In this document: in pieces, positions 1-8,280 of the stretch
How the letters are laid out: every line of letters starts with the position of its first letter
Position numbering within the stretch: the stretch's first letter is position 1
Assembly: GCA_016711705.1 (NCBI GenBank)
Contig: JADJSK010000002.1
Coordinates: forward strand, 620,001 to 684,000
Length of the DNA: 64,000 bases
Direction of reading: 5' to 3'
Source: Candidatus Brachybacter algidus
GTDB taxonomy: Bacteria; Bacteroidota; Bacteroidia; Chitinophagales; Saprospiraceae
Position numbers and translations under genes: made by a program
Notes under the pieces: model-generated
Seen by the model: only the letters and a program-made list of their open reading frames with translations
Told to the model about the DNA's origin: nothing
The model's database searches: none

Positions 1-2288
1 ATAGTATTGAAAGGATGCGTATACAATGTGATGGCAATATTTCAATGGAGAATAACCTCACAGTTAAAAATGACTTGGAAGTTCAAAATGATATGAGCGT
101 TTGGGCTGATGTTATTTTAAATTCAAACTATAAAAATAAGCTTTCACAGACAATCAATAATGGACCATTCTCGGTTTTAAATAGATCAGCGACATATCTG
201 TCAGGCTCGCTTACTGTAGATCTGAACACCTGGCTAAAAAGCAGGTTAAGGGTAGACCTTCGGACAGATCTTAATGATTCATTATTTGTAAATAATGGTG
301 CACCAACATACCTAACAGGTTTGCTGACTGTTGACAAAAAGACATGGCTCAAAAACAGATTGAGAGTAGACCTTAGAACGGATCTTAATGATTCATTGTA
401 TGTTAATAATGGAGCTCCAACTTATTTAACAGGGAAACTTACTGTTGATCTTGCTACTTGGCTAAAAAATACTTTGAGAGTAGATGGCATTACGGATCTA
501 AACGCTGCATTGAATGTCAATAATATGGCACCTACATATTTGAGCGGAACACTTACTGTAGACAAAAGAACATGGCTTAAAAACAGATTAAATGTTGATC
601 TTAGAACGGATCTTAACGATTCATTGAACGTCAACAATATGGCTCCAACATTATTGACAGGTACTTTACAGGTTAATAAGTTTTCTACTTTTAAGGATCA
701 GGTTTTACTTGATAATCCATCTTTCCAATCTACAAGCATCAGTACCGGAGCTCTGGTAGTAAATGGTGGCGTTGGTATTGGTAAAAATCTTTGGATCGGA
801 GGAGAATTTCATACGCTCGGTCCGGTTAAGTTGGAATCTACTCTAGATGTTCAAGGTGCAGCCAATTTCTTTGGAACATTAACTGGTCATAAGTTTACAG
901 AATTAAAAGCCGGATTAAGAGTTCGCGGTGCGACAAAATTAGATTCAATTCTTACAGTGGATGGCGCAACTACGCTTAATACGACATTAAATGTATTAGG
1001 TACCACTACAACAAAAGCAATTAATGCCAATGGTCAGGTGACAATCTCGGCTGCATTGGGAACCGACGAAGGAAATTATGGCGCACATCCATTACGAGTA
1101 GAGGGAAGTGGACAAGGAATAGCAATAAAATTAACTGCAGGAACTCCTGATAATGGAAGTAATTTTGTAACTTTTTATAATGGTTCCGGAAATCCGGTAG
1201 GCGCAATTCAAGGAGAAACAGCAGCAGAAGTTGCCTCAGATCCTGAATTTATTTTCAATCAGGCTATTCTAATCGCAACTGAAGTTACAGCGGGTATTAA
1301 TATTGGTCTTTCACTTATTCCTGTTGTAGTAGCTGGACTTGTTGCTTCGACTGGTCCATGCGGTGCATGTATTGGTATGGCAGCAGCAGATTTAGCACTG
1401 GCCACTGCAAATTTAATTGCATTTAATGTTTTTGCATTTGAGAATTTAGGAGTTAGCTACTCATCTGGATCTGCTGATTACGCAGAATGGTTGGAACGTG
1501 CTAATCCTTCAGAAAGAATTTCTGCAGGCGAAATCGTAGGAGTTACTGGAGGAAAGATTTCTAAAAATACAGTGAAAGCGCATCAATTAATGGTGATTTC
1601 CACTAAGCCTGCTGTCCTTGGTAACGTGCCAAAAGAAGGAACAGAACAACTATATGAAAAAGTAGCTTTCATGGGTCAAATTCCTGTTAGAGTAAAAGGC
1701 CTAGTGCTTACAGGAGATTATATTCTTCCTTCAGGATTAAATGATGGTCAAGGAATTGCGGTTTCTCCTGATGATATAAAGGTTACACAATATAAAGAAA
1801 TTGTGGGGGTTGCTTGGTCTGCTTCTTTAAACACAAATGGTATTTCTGTAGTTAATATGGCTATCGGTTTGAATTCTAATGATATGGCAAGATTGGTAGA
1901 GAAGCATGATATTAGAATTTCAGAAATGGAAAACAAATACAAATCTTTAGAAAATCGTATTACTGCAATTGAAGATGGAACTATTGCTGATCCTAAGAAA
2001 GAGGGAAGAGGAGTTATTGCAAATAATGCACCTGAAATCCAACAACCTAAGACATCAAGAGAGGCGCTTGCATATGCTAATATGCCTCCTGAATTAAGCG
2101 ATGAAGTAATGGAAGAAGCAATGTCTTATCTTAAAAACCAATATTTAAATCATGGTGTTAAATTAGAAGATTATCCGGCATTGAATAAGCTTTTTGTAGA
2201 CGAAGCTTTCAGAAGTGAAGTAATCAGAAAAACTCAATCAAATTACAAGATATCTTATCAAAGTGCTATGGCATCTTTAGATAAATAG
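1..2288 (+). CDS. Fibre-like repeat protein with C-terminal tail-fibre-type domain (5' end probably outside the window)
   Basis: The first ATG is at 15, but the frame is open to base 1 and reads SIERMRIQCDGN. That resembles the ERMRI-x-DGN motif found inside tail-fibre-like proteins, so the true start is probably upstream. Numbering from that Met, residues 58-209 are four 38-residue repeats (consensus PTYLTG-LTVD--TWLK-RLRVD). Shorter L-x-V-x-G-x-T-x-L repeats continue to about 350, a pattern typical of trimeric beta-helical fibres. A Gly/Ala-rich hydrophobic stretch covers about 415-480. After it comes a SADYAEWLER motif and a folded region to about 620, then a coiled coil (about 625-660) and a helical tail. 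The role is probably structural, as a surface fibre or phage-derived adhesin; this is inference. No signal peptide can be judged because the N-terminus is missing. A strong terminator follows. Confidence 0.6.
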   Translation, partial: SIERMRIQCDGNISMENNLTVKNDLEVQNDMSVWADVILNSNYKNKLSQTINNGPFSVLNRSATYLSGSLTVDLNTWLKSRLRVDLRTDLNDSLFVNNGAPTYLTGLLTVDKKTWLKNRLRVDLRTDLNDSLYVNNGAPTYLTGKLTVDLATWLKNTLRVDGITDLNAALNVNNMAPTYLSGTLTVDKRTWLKNRLNVDLRTDLNDSLNVNNMAPTLLTGTLQVNKFSTFKDQVLLDNPSFQSTSISTGALVVNGGVGIGKNLWIGGEFHTLGPVKLESTLDVQGAANFFGTLTGHKFTELKAGLRVRGATKLDSILTVDGATTLNTTLNVLGTTTTKAINANGQVTISAALGTDEGNYGAHPLRVEGSGQGIAIKLTAGTPDNGSNFVTFYNGSGNPVGAIQGETAAEVASDPEFIFNQAILIATEVTAGINIGLSLIPVVVAGLVASTGPCGACIGMAAADLALATANLIAFNVFAFENLGVSYSSGSADYAEWLERANPSERISAGEIVGVTGGKISKNTVKAHQLMVISTKPAVLGNVPKEGTEQLYEKVAFMGQIPVRVKGLVLTGDYILPSGLNDGQGIAVSPDDIKVTQYKEIVGVAWSASLNTNGISVVNMAIGLNSNDMARLVEKHDIRISEMENKYKSLENRITAIEDGTIADPKKEGRGVIANNAPEIQQPKTSREALAYANMPPELSDEVMEEAMSYLKNQYLNHGVKLEDYPALNKLFVDEAFRSEVIRKTQSNYKISYQSAMASLDK
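186..641 (+). repeat. Four in-frame 114-bp tandem repeats in the fibre gene
   Basis: Four consecutive 38-codon units encode variants of PTYLTG-LTVD--TWLK-RLRVD-RTDLNDSL-VNN, and a degenerate fifth unit follows. Each unit itself looks like two halves with L-V-T-L spacing. Units 1, 2 and 4 share the RTDLNDSL segment, while unit 3 has diverged. Confidence 0.85.
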
Positions 2289-2322
2289 TAATTTAATTAT
2301 TACTGTCTGAAATAATGTATGA

Positions 2323-2349
2323 GACCGGCCTGACAGCCGGTCTTTTTTT
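2323..2349 (+). terminator. Rho-independent terminator after the fibre gene
   Basis: A perfect 7-bp GC-rich stem (GACCGGC / GCCGGTC) with a 6-nt loop is followed directly by seven T residues, 35 nt after the stop codon. Confidence 0.93.
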
Positions 2350-2518
2350 ATTGATTTTGGATGCATCTTATAAGCAACGGAATTATATAATTGATTAATA
2401 TTTTTCCGTAAAATGCCAATCTTAAATTCGGTTGATAAAGTATAATTTGTCAATTACAAATTTCCATTCGGCATTAGTGCTATTTTATTGAAATACTTAT
2501 CTTTAAAAAAATATTACA

Positions 2519-2902
2519 ATGTCAAAATTCCTTGGGCTTAGGACAACTATCTACAAAGTGAAAGAAATCGAGAAAGCTCGCGATTGGTATGCTGAGGTTT
2601 TTGAGACACAGCCATATTTTGACCAGCCATATTATGTTGGATTTAATATAGGGGGATATGAACTAGGCTTGCAGCCTGTCAGTCAAAGCCCTGAAATACA
2701 AGTGGATAATGTAGTTGTATACTGGGGAGTCGAAGATATAAATGAAACTTACAATTGGATGTTAAAAAATGGAGCAGAGCCACATGAAACACCTGAAAAT
2801 GTGGGTGGAGATATTGAGGTAGCTACTGTTGTAGATCCTTGGGGCAATGTAGTAGGTCTCATTTACAATCCATCATTTAAATTAGTAAATAGTAATGATT
2901 AG
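2519..2902 (+). CDS. VOC-family (glyoxalase/bleomycin resistance-like) protein
   Basis: A 127-residue protein of the vicinal oxygen chelate fold, the usual length for one betaalphabetabetabeta pair. Features seen are the N-terminal helix KVKEIEKARDWYAEVF, the central GGYELGLQP strand and the C-terminal DPWGNVVGLIYNP motif that ends many glyoxalase-like proteins. Family members bind a divalent metal and act on small molecules (isomerisation, dioxygenation or drug binding); the substrate here cannot be told from sequence. The next gene overlaps its end by 8 nt, so the two are cotranscribed. It opens a run with OsmC and DUF3817 genes that suggests a small stress or detoxification cluster (inference). 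Confidence 0.8.
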   Translation: MSKFLGLRTTIYKVKEIEKARDWYAEVFETQPYFDQPYYVGFNIGGYELGLQPVSQSPEIQVDNVVVYWGVEDINETYNWMLKNGAEPHETPENVGGDIEVATVVDPWGNVVGLIYNPSFKLVNSND

Positions 2903-3581
2903 AGTGATAATAACAGGCAGCACAGGAATGGTAGGTGAAGGTGTTCTATACGAATGCCTTAGATCTGACCAGGTGGAAGCTGTTTTAGTAATTAATAGAA
3001 AACCATGTGGGTACAGTCATCCTAAGTTGTCGGAGATCATTCATAATAACTTCTACAACTTAAAACCAATAGAGTCTGAATTGAAAGGATATAATGCTTG
3101 CTATTTCTGCCTGGGAGTTACTTCTGTGGGAAAGAATGAAGAAGAATATACAAGGTTAACCTATGATTTAACATTACATGTATGTGAATTGATTTCACAG
3201 AATAATACAGATTTAACTATTTGTTACATTTCTGGTGCAGGCACTTATTCTGATGAAAAGGGAAAGTTGATGTGGGCAAGAGTCAAAGGAAAGACTGAAA
3301 ACGATATTATGCGGCTAAAAGAAGTGAAGGGTTTCGCATTCCGACCCGGCATTATAAAGCCAATTAAAGGTTTGAAATTTACACATCAAGCCTATAAATA
3401 TTTTCTATGGGTTTTTCCTATTATAAAGTTGTTTAGCTCTAATGGTTTTTGCAGTTTGGAACAAATTGGTAAGGCTATGATTCAGGTTAGTATGGTTGGT
3501 CGAAAAGATCCCCGACTTGAAGTCAAAGACATTATAGAGGAAGCAGCAAAATATGACGCTGCATACAATGAAGTAGTTTAA
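2895..3581 (+). CDS. NAD(P)-binding Rossmann-fold oxidoreductase-like protein
   Basis: A 228-residue protein opening with beta-strand VIITGSTGMVGEGV, a GxxGxxG dinucleotide-binding motif of the extended/atypical SDR type. YISGAGT follows near residue 113, and the WARVKGKTE segment supplies the Lys region usual for these proteins. The length and the C-terminal FSSNGFCSLEQIGKAM segment fit the HTATIP2/TIP30-like or atypical SDR group. The substrate is unknown. It starts inside the last codons of the VOC gene (8-nt overlap), so translational coupling is likely. It is probably a cytosolic reductase or a redox-sensing protein. Confidence 0.75.
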   Translation: MIRVIITGSTGMVGEGVLYECLRSDQVEAVLVINRKPCGYSHPKLSEIIHNNFYNLKPIESELKGYNACYFCLGVTSVGKNEEEYTRLTYDLTLHVCELISQNNTDLTICYISGAGTYSDEKGKLMWARVKGKTENDIMRLKEVKGFAFRPGIIKPIKGLKFTHQAYKYFLWVFPIIKLFSSNGFCSLEQIGKAMIQVSMVGRKDPRLEVKDIIEEAAKYDAAYNEVV

Positions 3582-3644
3582 TAGCTTACATAAATTTTAA
3601 ACTATTTTTGTTTTAATTAGTTTAAGGGTTTAAATAATCGAAAT

Positions 3645-4064
3645 ATGAAATTTACTAAATTTGGCAGTGCAAACTGGAAAGGCACAGGTAAAGAGGGAGT
3701 TGGCACAGTAAGTACTGAGTCTAATGCGCTTGACAATGCAAACTATGGCTATAAAGCAAGATTCGAAGATGGTCCCGGAACTAATCCGGAAGAACTAATA
3801 GGTGCAGCGCACGCCTCTTGTTTTAGCATGAAGCTAAGTTTCGTTTTAAACGCTCAGGGCTTTACACCTGACAATATTGATACTAAAGCTGAGATTACGT
3901 TTGAAGATGGAAAGATCACTAAAAGCCATTTAATTCTAAAAGCAATAGTTCCAGGAATCACAGAAGAACAATTTCAAACAGCTGCTGCTGAAGCAAAATC
4001 AAACTGTCCAATTTCATTATCGTTGAACTGTGATATCTCATTAGAGGCAACGCTAGAATTTTAA
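3645..4064 (+). CDS. OsmC-family peroxiredoxin (hydroperoxide reductase)
   Basis: A 139-residue protein, the full length of an OsmC monomer. It shows the N-terminal ANWKGTGKEGVGTVST strands, then the GTNPEELIGAAHASCFSM block containing the peroxidatic Cys59, and the resolving Cys121 in AKSNCPIS. Family members are homodimeric cytosolic enzymes that reduce organic hydroperoxides using thiols such as lipoyl proteins. It lies 63 nt after the Rossmann gene and 12 nt before the DUF3817 gene on the same strand, so it is probably in one operon with them. OsmC is the best characterised member of this cluster, and it points to an oxidative-stress role. Confidence 0.93.
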   Translation: MKFTKFGSANWKGTGKEGVGTVSTESNALDNANYGYKARFEDGPGTNPEELIGAAHASCFSMKLSFVLNAQGFTPDNIDTKAEITFEDGKITKSHLILKAIVPGITEEQFQTAAAEAKSNCPISLSLNCDISLEATLEF

Positions 4065-4076
4065 GGAATTCAATTC

Positions 4077-4394
4077 ATGAATAAAACTCTCAACAACCAA
4101 ATTGGTTGGCTACGTCTTATTGCTTTGATAGAAGGGATTTCTTTTCTGTTGATTTTATTTGTTTCGATGCCCTTGAAATATATCTGGAACATACCTGAGC
4201 CAAATATTTATATTGGGTACAGCCATGGTATTTTATTTATGCTGTACATTATTACAGTATTATTTATGTCCAGAATATTAAAATGGTCTAATAAGGTAAC
4301 ATTTATGGCTCTTTTAGTTTCAGTGATTCCGTTTGGGACATTTTGGGCCGACAAGACTATATTTAGAGCCAAGTCAACTTTGCCAAAAAACTAA
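4077..4394 (+). CDS. DUF3817-like small integral membrane protein
   Basis: A 105-residue protein with three predicted membrane segments: about 13-34 (LRLIALIEGISFLLIL), 45-68 (IYIGYSHGILFMLYIITVLF) and 77-95. The EGISFLLIL and YSHGILFMLYI signatures and the total length match DUF3817 proteins, which are short inner-membrane proteins of unknown function. The gene begins 12 nt after osmC, so it is cotranscribed. The helicase promoter starts 2 nt after its stop codon, leaving no room for a separate terminator. Confidence 0.75.
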   Translation: MNKTLNNQIGWLRLIALIEGISFLLILFVSMPLKYIWNIPEPNIYIGYSHGILFMLYIITVLFMSRILKWSNKVTFMALLVSVIPFGTFWADKTIFRAKSTLPKN

Positions 4395-4395
4395 A

Positions 4396-4427
4396 TTTGT
4401 CAAAGTCATATTAAATAAGTACCTTTG
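4396..4427 (+). promoter_or_regulatory. Bacteroidota-type sigma-A promoter for the helicase gene
   Basis: TTTG (4396-4399), a 20-nt spacer and TACCTTTG (4420-4427) match the TTTG-N19/20-TAnnTTTG consensus fully. The predicted transcription start near 4434 gives a 5' leader of about 105 nt before the TTG start codon. Confidence 0.8.
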
Positions 4428-4540
4428 CGGCATAAATTTTATTATTATATTTATTTTAATCACCTACCCACCTAATCTATATACAAGCACATATATATTT
4501 AGTTAATCAAAGTGCTAAATAATCTTTAAACAAAACTAAT

Positions 4541-5836
4541 TTGTTATTTACAGAATTAAATTTAATCGAGCCAATCCTAAGTGCGCTCGAAGCAGAAGGA
4601 TATACAAATCCTACACCCATTCAACAAAAAGCTATTCCACCCGTACTTGCCGGTAAAGACCTCTTGGGTTGCGCTCAGACAGGTACTGGAAAAACTGCGG
4701 CATTCGCAATCCCAATGTTACAATTGCTTTCATCCAGAAAACCTGAACTTTCTGCTCAGGGTAAAAAACCTATCAGAGCACTTATCCTTACACCTACCAG
4801 AGAATTAGCTATCCAGATACAAGAAAGTTTTGACGCATATGGCCAAAACCTTCGCATGCACAATGCAGTGGTATTTGGGGGCGTAAATCAAAATCCGCAA
4901 GTTGAAAAATTGAGAAGGGGGATTGATGTGCTTGTAGCAACGCCGGGCAGGCTTCTTGACTTAATTGATCAAGGTTATGTTCATCTTAATAAAATTGAAT
5001 TTTTTGTTTTGGATGAGGCTGATAGAATGCTTGATATGGGATTCGTTCATGATGTGAAAAAGATCATTACAAAGTTGCCTAAACAGCGACAAACATTATT
5101 TTTCTCTGCAACAATGCCTAAAGAGATCCAATCTCTTGCTGACAGCATTCTCAATAATCCTGTGAAGGTTGAAGTTAGTCCGGTATCATCAACAGCTGAT
5201 ACGGTAGCACAAGCTGTCTATTTTGTCAAGAAAGACAACAAGAGATTATTGTTGAATGATATGTTGAAGGATAGGTCAATCGAGACAATTTTGGTTTTCA
5301 CCAGAACAAAACATGGCGCAGACAAGGTAGTTAAAGATCTAATTCGTTCAAATGTAACTGCAGAAGCCATTCATGGAAATAAATCTCAAGTGGCAAGACA
5401 ACGAGCTCTACAAAATTTCAAAAATAGAACTACCAGAGTATTGGTTGCAACAGATATTGCTGCCAGAGGAATTGACATTGATGACCTGACGCATGTTTTG
5501 AATTATGAATTGCCAAATATTGCAGAGACCTACGTACATAGAATAGGTAGAACCGGTAGGGCAGGTTCATCGGGCATAGCTTTGTCGTTTTGTGATGATG
5601 TAGAAGTAGCATATCTTAGAGATATACAAAAATTGATCAATAGAAATATTCATATAGTGGATACTCATCCGTATCATGAAGAATATGAGTTTATCAAACC
5701 TACTCCGGCAACTGTCAAACAGCAAGGACAAAGAGGTGGTGCTCGTCAACAGGGAAATGGCGGCGGAAGGAATAACCAGCGTCCAAAATCATGGAAAGGA
5801 TCAAGACCAAATAGGTCTATGTCTGAATCGAGATAG
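4541..5836 (+). CDS. rhlE: DEAD-box ATP-dependent RNA helicase, RhlE type
   Basis: A 431-residue helicase with every superfamily-2 motif in order: Q motif GYTNPTPIQ, Walker A AQTGTGKT, PTRELA, TPGR, DEAD, SAT, LVFTRTK, ARGIDI and HRIGRTGRAG. A basic Gly/Gln/Arg-rich tail (about 385-431) is typical of RhlE and probably contacts RNA. These proteins unwind short RNA duplexes in ribosome assembly and cold adaptation. The only possible start is TTG at 4541: an in-frame stop lies at 4520 with no ATG after it, and the deduced N-terminus (LFTELNLIEPIL) matches the family start. It has its own promoter and a leader of about 105 nt. Family call is firm, gene symbol fairly so. Confidence 0.92.
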   Translation: MLFTELNLIEPILSALEAEGYTNPTPIQQKAIPPVLAGKDLLGCAQTGTGKTAAFAIPMLQLLSSRKPELSAQGKKPIRALILTPTRELAIQIQESFDAYGQNLRMHNAVVFGGVNQNPQVEKLRRGIDVLVATPGRLLDLIDQGYVHLNKIEFFVLDEADRMLDMGFVHDVKKIITKLPKQRQTLFFSATMPKEIQSLADSILNNPVKVEVSPVSSTADTVAQAVYFVKKDNKRLLLNDMLKDRSIETILVFTRTKHGADKVVKDLIRSNVTAEAIHGNKSQVARQRALQNFKNRTTRVLVATDIAARGIDIDDLTHVLNYELPNIAETYVHRIGRTGRAGSSGIALSFCDDVEVAYLRDIQKLINRNIHIVDTHPYHEEYEFIKPTPATVKQQGQRGGARQQGNGGGRNNQRPKSWKGSRPNRSMSESR

Positions 5837-6158
5837 AATTTTAAAAGTCAAATAATCGGGCAACCCATAAATTGATTGAATACAATTTATTTATATTCAA
5901 TGATTTAAGTAAGTATGATTTGGTTATGTGGGCTGGATTTTATGCGTCAGTGAAAGTACATTTGAAAATAGTTTGATTTTTTTTTGAACTACATATATAA
6001 AATGTCAAAGTTAGTATTATCTTTGCAGTCGCTTATGGAAAAGTCCAATAGTTTTTGATTGAAACGACCGTTTGGTGCTTATGTTAGCACTGATAAAAAT
6101 ATAATATTGAACTTCTTTTTAAATGTATTTCAAGTAAATAAGTAAAAAGAAATTCAAT
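5837..6158. other. Intergenic region between rhlE and the tRNA cluster
   Basis: No gene is seen. An AT-rich inverted repeat (8-bp arms, 5875-5882 and 5894-5901) lies just after rhlE but has no T-tract. The right half carries the presumed tRNA-operon promoter element at 6018-6025. Confidence 0.6.
6018..6025 (+). promoter_or_regulatory. Probable -7 element of the tRNA-tuf operon promoter
   Basis: TATCTTTG followed by CA matches the Bacteroidota -7 consensus TAnnTTTG. No good TTTG sits 19-20 nt upstream, so only the -7 element is supported. The tRNA cluster begins about 130 nt downstream. Confidence 0.5.
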
Positions 6159-6232
6159 GCCAGTGTAGCTCAGTTGGCCAGAGCAGCTGATTTGTAATCA
6201 GCTGGTCGGGGGTTCGAATCCCTCCACTGGCT
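6159..6232 (+). tRNA. tRNA-Thr (anticodon TGT)
   Basis: A 74-nt cloverleaf with acceptor stem GCCAGTG/CACTGGC, discriminator T, anticodon loop TTTGTAA and T-arm GGTTCGAATCC. CCA is not encoded. It is the first of four tRNAs upstream of tuf. Confidence 0.97.
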
Positions 6233-6246
6233 CTAATTATTTTGTC

Positions 6247-6329
6247 GGGTAGATGGCCGAGTGGTTAAAGGCGGCAGACTGTAAATCTGCTCACGTGAGT
6301 GTACGTAGGTTCGAACCCTACTCTGCCCA
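6247..6329 (+). tRNA. tRNA-Tyr (anticodon GTA)
   Basis: An 83-nt class II tRNA with a long variable arm (CTCACGTGAGTG region), acceptor GGGTAGA/TCTGCCC with one G-T pair, anticodon loop CTGTAAA and discriminator A. CCA is not encoded. Confidence 0.97.
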
Positions 6330-6369
6330 CAAATTAATTATTGTCAATTTCAATCATTTTGTATTTTTT

Positions 6370-6442
6370 GCGGGAGTAGCTCAGTTGGTAGAGCGACAGC
6401 CTTCCAAGCTGTAGGTCGCGGGTTCGAGCCTCGTCTCCCGCT
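6370..6442 (+). tRNA. tRNA-Gly (anticodon TCC)
   Basis: A 73-nt cloverleaf with acceptor GCGGGAG/CTCCCGC, anticodon loop CTTCCAA, T-arm GGTTCGAGCC and discriminator T. CCA is not encoded. Confidence 0.97.
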
Positions 6443-6534
6443 CCATCCTTTCAGGTTTTCCTGAAGAAATACGGTTACTATCGTATATGTGTTAAGGAAT
6501 TGAGATTGCAAATTGGATATTCCCCATAACGTAT

Positions 6535-6606
<72 letters not shown>

Positions 6607-6654
6607 CTAAAATATGTGTGCCTGATTTGGCATGATATATAAAGAAAACTTTAA

Positions 6655-6675
6655 GCGGAAACAGTTGTCTTCCGC
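6655..6675 (+). promoter_or_regulatory. Hairpin between the tRNA cluster and tuf
   Basis: GCGGAA and TTCCGC form a 6-bp stem with a 9-nt loop. The following sequence is CTAATTTTG rather than a clean T-tract, so it could be a weak terminator or a processing site. TTTG at 6681 and TAATTTAA at 6703 (18-nt spacing) form a weak promoter candidate for tuf. Confidence 0.4.
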
Positions 6676-6735
6676 CTAATTTTGTATTAGTTTATAATTG
6701 TATAATTTAAATATTTTTTAAAAAAAGTTCATTCG

Positions 6736-7932
6736 ATGGCAAAGGAAACATTTGACAGGAGCAAGCCACACCTTAACGTTGGTACAATAGGTCACGTGGA
6801 TCATGGTAAAACCACTCTTACGGCTGCTATTACTTCAGTGTTAGCTGCTGATGGATTGGCTGAAAAGAAGAGTTATGATTCAATTGATGCTGCTCCGGAG
6901 GAAAAAGAAAGAGGTATTACTATCAACACTGCTCACGTAGAGTATCAGACGGTTAATCGTCACTATGCTCACGTTGACTGTCCGGGTCACGCCGACTATG
7001 TTAAGAACATGGTTACAGGTGCTGCTCAAATGGACGGAGCGATCCTTGTGGTTGCAGCTACTGATGGTCCTATGCCTCAAACAAGAGAACACATTCTATT
7101 GGCTCGCCAGGTTGGTGTTCCAGCGATTGTAGTTTTCATGAATAAAGTAGATATCGTTGACGATCCGGAAATGCTAGAATTAGTAGAAATGGAAGTTAGA
7201 GAACTACTTGATCAATACGAATTTGACGGTTCTAACGCTGCGGTTATTCAAGGTTCTGCTTTGAAAGCTTTGGAAGGAGATCCTGTTTACGTTCAGAAGA
7301 TCAAAGATCTTATGGAAGCAGTAGATACTCAGATTCCTGAGCCTGCTCGTCTTGTTGACCTTCCATTCTTGATGCCGGTAGAAGACGTATTTACTATCAC
7401 AGGTAGAGGTACAGTAGCTACAGGTCGTATTGAAAGAGGTGTAATCAACGTTAACAACCCGGTTGAAATTATCGGTATGATGAAAGAAGATGAGAAGCCT
7501 CTTACATCAGTTGTAACAGGTGTTGAGATGTTTAGAAAATTACTTGACAGAGGTGAGGCTGGTGATAACGCTGGTTTACTTTTGAGAGGTATCGATAAAA
7601 CAATGATCAAAAGAGGTCAAGTTATTTGTGCTCCAGGTTCAGTAAAGCCACACAAGAAATTCAAGTGTGAAGTTTATGTTCTTGGAAAAGATGAAGGTGG
7701 ACGTCATACTCCATTCTTTAACGGTTACCGTCCGCAGTTCTACTTCAGAACGACGGATGTAACAGGTGACTGTGTACTTCCTGCAGGTGTTGAAATGGTT
7801 ATGCCAGGTGACAACGTAACTCTAGAAGTTACATTGTTGAACACAATTGCAATGGATAAAGGTTTGCGTTTTGCGATCCGTGAAGGTGGCCGTACAGTTG
7901 GTGCTGGACAGGTTACTGAGGTGATTGCATAA
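6736..7932 (+). CDS. tuf: Elongation factor Tu
   Basis: EF-Tu carries aminoacyl-tRNA to the ribosomal A site with GTP hydrolysis. The 398-residue length is normal. The G-domain motifs GHVDHGKTT, DCPGHADY and NKVD are intact, with the effector region RGITINTAHVEY carrying the conserved Thr. Domains 2 and 3 are complete (TGRGTVATGRIERG; GYRPQFYFRTTDVTG; C-terminal REGGRTVGAGQVTEV). It lies downstream of four tRNA genes and upstream of tRNA-Trp, secE and nusG, as tufB does in Escherichia coli. No SD sequence is present; the leader is A/T-rich. A hairpin follows the stop codon, so transcription into tRNA-Trp-secE may be attenuated. Confidence 0.99.
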   Translation: MAKETFDRSKPHLNVGTIGHVDHGKTTLTAAITSVLAADGLAEKKSYDSIDAAPEEKERGITINTAHVEYQTVNRHYAHVDCPGHADYVKNMVTGAAQMDGAILVVAATDGPMPQTREHILLARQVGVPAIVVFMNKVDIVDDPEMLELVEMEVRELLDQYEFDGSNAAVIQGSALKALEGDPVYVQKIKDLMEAVDTQIPEPARLVDLPFLMPVEDVFTITGRGTVATGRIERGVINVNNPVEIIGMMKEDEKPLTSVVTGVEMFRKLLDRGEAGDNAGLLLRGIDKTMIKRGQVICAPGSVKPHKKFKCEVYVLGKDEGGRHTPFFNGYRPQFYFRTTDVTGDCVLPAGVEMVMPGDNVTLEVTLLNTIAMDKGLRFAIREGGRTVGAGQVTEVIA

Positions 7933-7962
7933 GCAATTTTAAATAAGAATTGTAATGATATT

Positions 7963-7990
7963 AAGCACCTCATCTTGATGGGGTGCTTAT
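7963..7990 (+). terminator. Hairpin terminator or attenuator after tuf
   Basis: An 11-bp stem (AAGCACCTCAT pairing with ATGGGGTGCTT, one G-T pair) with a 4-nt loop is followed by ATTTC. The short T-tract suggests partial termination, which fits the abundance of EF-Tu relative to the downstream secE-nusG genes. Confidence 0.7.
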
Positions 7991-8001
7991 TTCAATTATC
8001 A

Positions 8002-8074
8002 ACGGGAATAGCTCAACTGGTAGAGTGCCGGTCTCCAAAACCGTAGGTTGCGGGTTCGATCCCTGCTTCCCGTG
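8002..8074 (+). tRNA. tRNA-Trp (anticodon CCA)
   Basis: A 73-nt cloverleaf with acceptor ACGGGAA/TTCCCGT, anticodon loop CTCCAAA, discriminator G as expected for Trp, and no encoded CCA. The outermost pair of the anticodon stem is a C-T mismatch. The secE ATG is only 15 nt downstream, so 3' processing of this tRNA defines the 5' end of the secE message. Confidence 0.95.
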
Positions 8075-8088
8075 CAAATTTTAACAAA

Positions 8089-8280
8089 ATGGACAAATTA
8101 ACAACATACATTAAAGATAGTTATGATGAGCTAATTCACAAAGTTGAATGGCCGGAGCGTAATGTCCTTCTTGAGAGCACCATTGCAGTCATTGTAGGTT
8201 TGTTGATTATCACTGTTTTCGTCTTTATAATGGATGGTGGAATTAATACACTTGTTGATTTTATCTATAAAATTAAATAA
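8089..8280 (+). CDS. secE: Preprotein translocase subunit SecE
   Basis: A 63-residue protein, the short single-span form of SecE usual outside enterobacteria. An amphipathic N-terminal helix (YIKDSYDELIHKVEWPERN, with the conserved KVEWP motif) precedes one membrane segment at about 28-50. It is an inner-membrane component of the SecYEG channel that clamps SecY. The start lies 15 nt after tRNA-Trp. The stop codon shares one base with the nusG start (TAATG), so translation is coupled. Confidence 0.96.
   Translation: MDKLTTYIKDSYDELIHKVEWPERNVLLESTIAVIVGLLIITVFVFIMDGGINTLVDFIYKIK

Noticed and set aside
2289..2518. A small gene between the fibre gene and the VOC gene
   Set aside because: Only the terminator and AT-rich sequence are present; no open frame with support.
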